From CBFCZU01 sp965602635 (lineage in GTDB: Bacteria; Planctomycetota; Phycisphaerae; SM23-33): DNA of 11,048 nt. Below the pieces are notes generated by a model, which did no database searches, was not told the origin of the DNA, and saw nothing but the letters and a program-made list of their open reading frames with translations. Below are positions 6,195 through 11,048 of the stretch, piece by piece. Made by a program: the position numbers and the translations under genes. The stretch is taken from assembly GCA_965602635.1 (NCBI GenBank), contig CBFCZU010000145.1:1-11048 (forward strand), given 5' to 3'. The first letter of the stretch is position 1, and each line of letters begins with the position of its first letter.

Positions 6195-7177
6195 CGCTGT
6201 TCCTCGGAGTACACGGCCTGGCGGAGGCCCTTCACGTAGCCGATCGCGAAGAGCCGCCCCACGGACGAGTACATGGGCTTGTCGTTGCTGTCACCCTCCA
6301 TCGTCGGCACGTGATCGGGCCGGCAGACGCCGTCGTAGCCTATGTCCCGGTACGCCCGCATGCACGCGACCATGTCCGTCCGCCCGTCGTCGTGGAACGT
6401 CTCGACGAAGTTATCCGGCGTGCCGCGCACGTCGCGGAAGTGGACGAAGAAGATCTTGCCCTGCTCGCCGAAGTGGCGGATCGCCGCCGGCAGGTCGTCG
6501 GTCATGAGCGTGAAGTTGCCCTGGCAGAGGGTGACGCCGTTGACCGGGCTGGGCACCAGGTCGATGAGCCGCTGGAAGCCCTCGACGCTGGCCATGATCC
6601 GCGCCACGCCGCGGACCGGCGATAGCGGCGGGTCGTCGGGGTGCATGGCAAGGTTGACGCCCGCCTCCTCGGCCACGGGGACGACGCGCTCGAGGAAGTA
6701 GCGGAGGTTCTCCCATAGCCTCTCGGCCGGGACTTCGCCATACTCGGAGAGCGGGGCGTCGCGCAGCAGCTCGTGGTCATAGGCCGTCACCAGCGCGCCG
6801 CCGCGCGACGGCGTCGTACGCGAGGTCCGCAGCACGCCCAGCGGCATCCACTCGTAGCACCAGACGGGTATGCCAAGGGCGCCCATGTTGCGGATCAGCT
6901 GGCAGGCGACGTCGATCTCCTCGTCGCGCCCGTCCAGCCCCAGCTTCGCCCGGTTCAGCGGCGGGCGGCTCTCGATGACCGCCAGCTTGAAGCCGGAATC
7001 CTCGTACGCCTGCCTGGCCCGCAGCAGGGACATGTAGCTCCACGGCTGGGCGTCGGCGCCCGCGCCCTCGCGCGGGTTCAGCCTGATCCCCGCCACCGCG
7101 TGGCTGACGCCGCACTGATTCACCATCCTCGACAGGGGCGACGGCCCCGGCCTGAGCACTTCGGCAATCCTGATCAT
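6191..7177 (-). CDS. uxuA: UxuA-family mannonate dehydratase
   Basis: A 328-residue protein from the ATG at 7177. UxuA converts D-mannonate to 2-keto-3-deoxygluconate and water with a Mn2+ or Fe2+ ion in a TIM barrel, in hexuronate breakdown. Family motifs are intact: AMHPDDPP (H179), TLCQGNF (C218), FVHFRDVRG (H246), ETFHDDG, and CRPDHVPT (D288, H289). H179, C218, H246 and D288 correspond to the known His/Cys/His/Asp metal set of the family. It is shorter than the E. coli enzyme (about 390 residues), like many environmental homologues, so specificity for mannonate is not certain. Start choice: GGAG lies 6 bases before this ATG; a GTG at 7198 would add seven residues. It lies 50 bases after the SDR gene and overlaps the amidohydrolase start. 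Confidence 0.88.
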   Translation of the reverse strand: MIRIAEVLRPGPSPLSRMVNQCGVSHAVAGIRLNPREGAGADAQPWSYMSLLRARQAYEDSGFKLAVIESRPPLNRAKLGLDGRDEEIDVACQLIRNMGALGIPVWCYEWMPLGVLRTSRTTPSRGGALVTAYDHELLRDAPLSEYGEVPAERLWENLRYFLERVVPVAEEAGVNLAMHPDDPPLSPVRGVARIMASVEGFQRLIDLVPSPVNGVTLCQGNFTLMTDDLPAAIRHFGEQGKIFFVHFRDVRGTPDNFVETFHDDGRTDMVACMRAYRDIGYDGVCRPDHVPTMEGDSNDKPMYSSVGRLFAIGYVKGLRQAVYSEEQR

Positions 7178-7183
7178 CCTCGT

Positions 7184-7187
7184 CTCC
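7184..7187 (-). promoter_or_regulatory. Ribosome binding site supporting the ATG start of uxuA
   Basis: On the minus strand GGAG is followed by 6 bases and the ATG at 7177. This favours a start at MIRIAEVL over the in-frame GTG codons at 7198 and 7189, although the latter cannot be excluded. Confidence 0.55.
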
Positions 7188-7227
7188 ACTACTCCCACTC
7201 GATGCGCTCGGCGATGCCGCCGGCTTT

Positions 7228-8256
7228 CTACTCCAGGAACGACGCGACTGAATACTCCGGCTCGAAGGCAATCAGGGCCCGCGCCTTGTCTATGCTCACC
7301 ACCGATTCGGAGCCCTCGACCGGCCGCTTGCGCCCCGTGACGTCGGGGAAGAACAGCTCCAGGATCTTCTCCGTCTCGTGAAGGAGCCAGTTGTGCGAAT
7401 CGTTGATGAACAGCACGTGGCTGCCTTCGTACTCGGCGGTCAGGCCCTTGGCGATGGCCTGGGCGGAGTCGCGCTCGTCCACGAACGCCCAGAAGTTGAA
7501 GCGGTCGTTCGCGTACAGCGCGCAGAGCGGGTCGTCCTTGAATCTCTGGCGGCGGGTGTCCCTATCCTCGGCGCCGGGCTCGAGCGGGCGCCGGCTGCGA
7601 TACTCCACCGTCTTGGCGCGGGCGGCGGCAAAACGCTCCGTGCGCTGCGCCTCGGGCCTGGCCGCCAGCTCGTCGAGCAGGGCGCGGTCGCGACCCACCC
7701 TCGCGCGATGCTTGTCGCTGCCCTGATGCCCATGGGGGTGGACCCACGGCAGGCGCAGCGCGACGCTGCTGACGCCGTCCCGACGCCAGTAGTAATTGCC
7801 GACCTCCTCGATGACCTCCTTCGAGAAGGAATACGGGTCGGTGGTGAAGATCGGGTGCTCCTCATCGACGGGGAAATACTGCATCTGCGGCAGGTCAACC
7901 AGGCTGAAGAAGCACCCGAAGGCGTTGATGGAGCTTGCCTGGACGATCCGCCTCACGCCCGCCCTCGCGGCCGCCTCGAAGACGTTGAACGTGCCCAGCA
8001 CGTTCACCCGCATCACCTCGGGCCCGATGTGGCGCATCGGCGAGGCGATCGCCGCGAGGTGGACGACGGCGTCGCAGCCGGCGACCTTCTCGCAGACGTC
8101 CTCGAAGCACGTCACGTCGCACGCGGCGTACTCGGCGCCCGGGATCTCCAGGCCCTCTCGCCGCCCGACCACCAGCACGTCCCAGCCGTCGCCAACGAGG
8201 CGCTCGACCGCGGCCTTGCCGACGCTGCCCGTTCCTCCGGTAATCACAACTCTCAT
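7228..8256 (-). CDS. Extended SDR: NAD-dependent epimerase/dehydratase-family oxidoreductase
   Basis: A 342-residue cytosolic Rossmann-fold protein. It opens with VVITGGTGSVG, the GxxGxxG dinucleotide motif (G7, G10, G13). D47 (CDVT) is positioned to contact the adenine ring. VVHLAAIAS and the QASS strand (S109) follow, then the catalytic YxxxK at Y142/K146 (PYSFSKE). The family oxidises, reduces or epimerises sugars and sugar nucleotides. In this operon an NAD-dependent uronate or aldose dehydrogenase is the most attractive reading, as Udh enzymes belong to the same superfamily, but a nucleotide-sugar epimerase cannot be excluded. Odd feature: a highly charged Arg/Glu-rich stretch of about 65 residues (roughly 178-245) between LRLPWVHP and FNFWAFVDERD, where relatives have a short loop; this explains the length. 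GGAG precedes the ATG. It starts 38 bases after the enolase-superfamily gene. Confidence 0.88.
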   Translation of the reverse strand: MRVVITGGTGSVGKAAVERLVGDGWDVLVVGRREGLEIPGAEYAACDVTCFEDVCEKVAGCDAVVHLAAIASPMRHIGPEVMRVNVLGTFNVFEAAARAGVRRIVQASSINAFGCFFSLVDLPQMQYFPVDEEHPIFTTDPYSFSKEVIEEVGNYYWRRDGVSSVALRLPWVHPHGHQGSDKHRARVGRDRALLDELAARPEAQRTERFAAARAKTVEYRSRRPLEPGAEDRDTRRQRFKDDPLCALYANDRFNFWAFVDERDSAQAIAKGLTAEYEGSHVLFINDSHNWLLHETEKILELFFPDVTGRKRPVEGSESVVSIDKARALIAFEPEYSVASFLE

Positions 8257-8294
8257 CTATATGCTCTCCGTGCCTGGGCGTGTGACGCCGTTTG

Positions 8295-9467
8295 TCATTC
8301 GAAGAAGGTCGATCCCTCGCTCAGGTGGGCGCGGGCGACGTCCTCGTTGAGCTCCACCCCCAGCCCGGCCGCGGCGGGCAGCTCGATGTGCCCGTCCCTG
8401 ATCAGCGGCCCCTCGCCCATCACCAGGTCGTCCCACCACGGCACGCCAAGGGCGTGGAACTCCATCACCGCGAAGTTGCGCATGGAGGCGCACGCGTGGC
8501 AGCTCGCCACGGTGCCGACGGGGCTGCACACGTTGTGACCGGCCAGCGGCATGTAGTAGATGTCCGCCAGGTCGGCGATCTTCTTGGCCTCCAGGAGCCC
8601 GCCGGCCTTGGGTATGTCCGGCTGGAGCACGTCCACCGCCTGGGTGGTGATCATCCGCCGCAGCCCGTGGCGCGTGTAGTGGTTCTCGCCCGAGCAGATG
8701 GGCACGGGCGAGCTGTCGGTGACGCGCTTGAGGGCATCGACGTTGTCCGGCGGCGTGGGGTCCTCCAGCCACATGAGCTTGAGGCCAGCCAGCTCGCGCG
8801 CCAGGGTGATGGCGTCGCGGGTGTTGTAGTTCCAGTGGCAGTCCAGCGCCAGATCGACGTCGGGCCCGATCGCCTCCCGCACCGCCCCGGCAAGCCGGAC
8901 GATCAGGTCGATCTCGCGGTTCGACAGGCGGGCCTGTTGCTTCGCGGCCAACAGCGAAGCCTTCCCGACGCCAACGTGGAACGGGTCCGCGAAGCGCTGG
9001 GGGTCGATGCGGTCCACGTCGAACTTGATTGCCCCGAACCCCTTCGCGACGGCGGCGGCGGCCTTTTCCACCCACGACTCGGCCGTCGGCTCATCCCCCT
9101 GGCCGCAGTCGGCGTACATGCGGATCCGCTCGCGGTGCTTGCCGCCGAGCAGGTTGTATATCGGCGTGTTGAGCGCCTGTCCCTTCAGGTCCCAGAGCGC
9201 CAGCTCGACACCGCTGATGGCCGCCACCACCGTCCCGCCGGTCGAGCCCGCACCCGACATGCCGCGGATCATCTTCTGGTAGAGCCAATCGACGTTGTGG
9301 GGGTCCTCGCCGACCAGGAGTCGCTCGAGGTGGCGGGCGACGGTCTCCACGCCGGCGCCCCAGTAGCACTCGCCCAGGCCCACGAGCCCCTCGTCGGTGA
9401 GCACGCGGACGAGGATCCACTCGAAGTTGGCCCTTACCGCCGCCGTCTTGACGTGTGTGATCTTCAT
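8295..9467 (-). CDS. Enolase-superfamily (mandelate racemase/muconate lactonizing type) acid-sugar dehydratase
   Basis: A 390-residue protein from ATG 9467, normal length for the family, with a capping domain (1 to about 120) and a barrel. The three Mg2+ ligands appear as D209 (LALDCHWNYN), E235 (WLEDPTPP) and E261 (CSGENHYTRHG). Catalytic candidates are K148-F-D150 on the second barrel strand, H211, D284 (LQPDIPKAGG) and H311 (PLAGHNVCSP). The His/Asp dyad and the ligand set point to syn dehydration of an acid sugar (gluconate, galactonate, rhamnonate or fuconate type) to a 2-keto-3-deoxy acid. The exact substrate cannot be called. An in-frame extension upstream to 9773 is rejected: it is antisense to the RraA-like gene and Arg/Ser/Pro-rich. 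GGAGAG precedes the ATG. It starts 28 bases after the RraA-like gene. Confidence 0.9.
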   Translation of the reverse strand: MKITHVKTAAVRANFEWILVRVLTDEGLVGLGECYWGAGVETVARHLERLLVGEDPHNVDWLYQKMIRGMSGAGSTGGTVVAAISGVELALWDLKGQALNTPIYNLLGGKHRERIRMYADCGQGDEPTAESWVEKAAAAVAKGFGAIKFDVDRIDPQRFADPFHVGVGKASLLAAKQQARLSNREIDLIVRLAGAVREAIGPDVDLALDCHWNYNTRDAITLARELAGLKLMWLEDPTPPDNVDALKRVTDSSPVPICSGENHYTRHGLRRMITTQAVDVLQPDIPKAGGLLEAKKIADLADIYYMPLAGHNVCSPVGTVASCHACASMRNFAVMEFHALGVPWWDDLVMGEGPLIRDGHIELPAAAGLGVELNEDVARAHLSEGSTFFE

Positions 9468-9495
9468 CCGGCTCTCCGCGCCGCCCGCGGGCGCT

Positions 9496-10383
9496 TTACA
9501 GCAGCGTCTCGCGGCCCTTCTGGGTCTTGTCGGTGTCGGTCTGCTGGTCCCAGTTGAGGTGCTTGAGGTCGTCGGGCGTGTTGGTCTGGCGCCATTCGTG
9601 GAAGTCGGCTTCGATGTCGGCCGTCCACTTGGTGTCCATCTGGGCGGAGGTGTACTTGCCCTCCCGCAGCCGCTGGAGGCCGAAGATCTCCCGCAGCCGC
9701 GTCCGCTCCGAGTGGACGGCACACTCCTCGGCCAGTTGCGGGGGGATGAACAGTATCCCCGCCGGCGTGCCAAGCACCACGTCGCCGGGCATGCACGCGG
9801 CCGGGCCGATCCGGCACGGGACGTTCATGCCCACCATCGTCACATCGCGGATGGGCGTCGGGTCGTTGCCGCGGTAGTAGGTCTGCAGGTTCTCGATGCC
9901 CATCACCTGCTGCATGTCGCGGATGCCGCCGTAGATAACCTGCCCGCGCCTGGTTCGCCGGGCGACGGCCGTGCCCAGGTTGCCGCCGGAGAACGTCCCC
10001 TCGTACACCTTGTCGAACATGTCCACCACCAGCACGTCGTCCTCGACGAGCGTCTCGATCACCCATGAGTTCATCTCGCCGATCCGCCCCTCCTGCTCGT
10101 GCCCGTGGTCCATCAGGCACTTGTGCAGGTCGGGGCGCCTGGGGATGAACACGGCCGTGACCGCCCGGCCCGCCAGGATCATGCCCGGGTGCATGACCTT
10201 CCAGTCGCCGACGAACTGGTACTTGTAGCCCTTGCCCCAGAGGACGGCCCAGACCTCTTCCGTGGCGACCTTCACCATCCGGCCGATGATGTCGTCGGGC
10301 ACGCGTGGCCGGCCGTTGTCGAACCGCTCGCCCTTCCACTCCGGCGTGAGCTGGCTGATGTCCTCGCGGCAGTCGAATTTCAT
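9496..10383 (-). CDS. RraA-like aldolase/decarboxylase-family protein
   Basis: A 295-residue protein, first gene of the minus-strand operon. It carries the RraA/HMG-aldolase signatures: GGNLGTAV (133-140), YGGIRDM (R155 and D156, the substrate- and metal-binding pair) and MPGDVVLGTPAGILFIPP (about 198-215). Members cleave 4-hydroxy-4-methyl-2-oxoglutarate or related 2-keto acids to pyruvate, or decarboxylate oxaloacetate; others inhibit RNase E. With two dehydratases downstream, cleavage of a 2-keto-3-deoxy sugar acid is the natural inference. It is longer than classical RraA (about 160 residues) or HMG aldolase (about 230): there is extra sequence before the core and a hydrophilic tail from about residue 225 (rich in W, D, K and T) to DKTQKGRETLL. 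GGAGG lies 6 bases or so before the ATG. No signal peptide. Confidence 0.85.
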   Translation of the reverse strand: MKFDCREDISQLTPEWKGERFDNGRPRVPDDIIGRMVKVATEEVWAVLWGKGYKYQFVGDWKVMHPGMILAGRAVTAVFIPRRPDLHKCLMDHGHEQEGRIGEMNSWVIETLVEDDVLVVDMFDKVYEGTFSGGNLGTAVARRTRRGQVIYGGIRDMQQVMGIENLQTYYRGNDPTPIRDVTMVGMNVPCRIGPAACMPGDVVLGTPAGILFIPPQLAEECAVHSERTRLREIFGLQRLREGKYTSAQMDTKWTADIEADFHEWRQTNTPDDLKHLNWDQQTDTDKTQKGRETLL

Positions 10384-10434
10384 GGCTGGCCTCCGTGTAG
10401 CGCTGCCTGCCTGCGTTTCGGTCTCGCGGGCGCC

Positions 10435-10440
10435 ATCTTA
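10435..10440 (-). promoter_or_regulatory. Possible -10 element for the sugar-acid operon
   Basis: TAAGAT on the minus strand (4 of 6 consensus bases), about 52 bases before the ATG at 10383. It is followed by GGCGCCCGCGA, similar to the GGCCCGCGA after the plus-strand element at 10577-10582. No acceptable -35 is visible, so this is weak. Confidence 0.2.
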
Positions 10441-10490
10441 CACGACCGGCGGCCCGGCGGCACTCTCGGCCGGCGCTGAGCAGGATACTA

Positions 10491-10540
10491 CCCGCCTCCG
10501 TGCGATAGTCCACGACATCTTGCCGCCACGGGCAGGCGGG
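10491..10540. repeat. Inverted repeat in the divergent spacer, possible operator
   Basis: CCCGCCT (10491-10497) and AGGCGGG (10534-10540) are perfect 7-base inverted arms 36 bases apart, between the two divergent starts. TGCC/GGCA (10521-10524, 10531-10534) makes a smaller dyad inside. In GC-rich DNA this may be chance. Apart from this and the promoter candidates I see nothing else in the 261-bp spacer. Confidence 0.2.
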
Positions 10541-10552
10541 CCCCGAACGCCC

Positions 10553-10582
10553 TGGCAATGCCGCCGGGCGTCACGCGATAAT
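10553..10582 (+). promoter_or_regulatory. Candidate promoter for the secreted sugar-binding-domain protein
   Basis: GATAAT (10577-10582, 5 of 6 bases of the -10 consensus) is preceded at 18 bases by TGGCAA (10553-10558, 3 of 6 bases of the -35). The -10 lies about 62 bases before the ATG at 10645. The surrounding context resembles that at 1911-1935. Confidence 0.35.
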
Positions 10583-10644
10583 GGCCCGCGACGGCCTGCG
10601 CCGCTGTTTGGCTCCAGGCCGCAGTGCGAAGGGATCCGTGCAAC

Positions 10645-11048
10645 ATGCGACGAACGATTGGTTTCGGCGCGGTCTGCCTGATACTGGCGGCCGGTTCAGC
10701 GGCGGCGGCGACCGTCGTGATCGACACGAACAGCTTCTTCCGGTGGGACAAGCTTTCCCGCCCGGCCGTGGTGGCCGGCAAATCCCCCGCCGCCGGCAAG
10801 CGGCTGGCGATCGACGGCAAGCAGATCGCCTCCTCGGCCGCCGAGGCGCCGCGCGGCCGTCTCCCCGCCGGCTGGAGGACGCCCGATTTCGACGACGCCA
10901 CCTGGGCCAGGACACGAGCCGCCTGGATGGGCAACCTGGCCTTCACCGGGCTGGACACGGGGCTCGTCGTCCTCCGCGGGAAGTTCGCCGTCTCCGACCC
11001 GTCGGCCGTGACGAAGCTGACGCTCTCGCTGCGGTATCGCGGCGGGGT
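10645..11048 (+). CDS. Secreted protein with a sugar-binding beta-sandwich-like N terminus (cut by right edge)
   Basis: The first 134 codons of a gene that runs off the right edge. Residues 1 to about 22 form a signal peptide (MRR, hydrophobic core, then AAAA), so the protein is exported. After a linker, the stretch LPAGWRTPDFDDATWARTRA, followed by VVLRGKFAVSDPSAVTKLTL and a strand SLRYRGG, is the pattern of the galactose-binding-like jelly roll found at the N terminus of GH2-type and other large glycoside hydrolases. The catalytic part would lie beyond the edge, so no reaction can be assigned. It is divergent from the sugar-acid operon, which suggests that it supplies substrate. The ATG has only a modest ribosome site (AAGGGA about 11 bases upstream), so the start is likely but not certain. 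Confidence 0.7.
   Translation, partial: MRRTIGFGAVCLILAAGSAAAATVVIDTNSFFRWDKLSRPAVVAGKSPAAGKRLAIDGKQIASSAAEAPRGRLPAGWRTPDFDDATWARTRAAWMGNLAFTGLDTGLVVLRGKFAVSDPSAVTKLTLSLRYRGG

Larger units (their letters stand above)
5436..10383 (-). other. Predicted five-gene sugar-acid catabolic operon
   Basis: Five minus-strand genes lie head to tail with gaps of 28, 38 and 50 bases and one 4-base overlap, which strongly suggests one transcript. The order is RraA-like, enolase-superfamily dehydratase, SDR, UxuA, Amidohydro_2. Together they supply oxidation, lactone opening, dehydration and aldol cleavage. No kinase, transporter or regulator is inside the operon. Confidence 0.75.

Noticed and set aside
7378..8538. 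A 386-codon open frame on the plus strand
   Set aside because: Antisense to the SDR gene and the end of the enolase-superfamily gene; composition typical of a mirror frame.
9483..9492. GCCCGCGGGC palindrome between the RraA-like and enolase-superfamily genes
   Set aside because: A 10-base self-complementary GC word is expected often in DNA this GC-rich and has no loop or T-run; not listed as a site.
8292..9557. A 421-codon open frame on the plus strand
   Set aside because: Antisense to the enolase-superfamily gene, which has a full set of ligand motifs; the translation is a shadow.
9468..9773. N-terminal extension of the enolase-superfamily protein
   Set aside because: It would overlap the RraA-like gene on the same strand in another frame and reads as Arg/Ser/Pro/Thr-rich noise; MKITHVKTAAVRANF is the normal family start and has its own ribosome site.
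10634..10646. CGTGCAACAT shared between the 4712-4740 dyad and the start region of the last gene
   Set aside because: A single 10-base match without the second arm of the dyad; most likely coincidence.
10488..10958. Minus-strand open frames opposite the last gene
   Set aside because: They cover the divergent spacer and the signal peptide of the plus-strand gene; no motifs, and the plus-strand reading shows a clear signal peptide and sugar-binding-domain pattern.
1..11048. tRNA, rRNA, CRISPR array, insertion sequence or phage genes
   Set aside because: I looked for cloverleaf-like segments, regularly spaced repeats, transposase or integrase motifs and terminal inverted repeats and saw none; almost all of the window is accounted for by the ten genes.

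Overview
This is a gene-dense, very GC-rich bacterial window with ten protein genes, two of them cut by the window edges. I saw no RNA gene, insertion sequence, CRISPR array or phage gene. The GC content, the set of secreted glycan-active proteins, the transglutaminase-like lipoprotein and the rubrerythrin would fit a polysaccharide-degrading, anaerobic or microaerophilic bacterium. A member of the Planctomycetota or a related PVC lineage is my best guess. That is an inference from gene style, not from a marker gene.

Layout. Positions 1-1803 (minus strand) hold the start of a transglutaminase-like lipoprotein and, upstream of it, a secreted right-handed beta-helix protein. A 199-bp divergent spacer (1804-2002) separates these from a plus-strand group: a 707-residue cytosolic glycoside-hydrolase-like protein, rubrerythrin, and a thioredoxin/peroxiredoxin-fold protein. 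A notable perfect hairpin lies between the last two. The plus-strand group converges, with only 18 bp between stop codons, on a compact five-gene minus-strand operon (5436-10383). In transcription order this operon encodes an RraA-like aldolase, an enolase-superfamily acid-sugar dehydratase, an extended SDR oxidoreductase, a UxuA-family mannonate dehydratase and an Amidohydro_2-family hydrolase. A 261-bp divergent spacer then leads to the start of a secreted protein with a sugar-binding beta-sandwich-like N terminus, cut by the right edge.

How the genes may work together. The five-gene operon contains the enzyme classes of a non-phosphorylative sugar or sugar-acid route: NAD-dependent oxidation (SDR), lactone opening (Amidohydro_2), dehydration to a 2-keto-3-deoxy acid (enolase-superfamily and/or UxuA), and retro-aldol cleavage giving pyruvate (RraA class). 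The neighbouring beta-helix protein and the sugar-binding-domain protein could release the feeding sugars outside the cytoplasm, and the 707-residue protein could act inside. The exact substrate cannot be read from sequence; uronic-acid or deoxy-sugar polymers are plausible. Rubrerythrin and the thioredoxin-fold protein look like a separate oxidative-stress pair.
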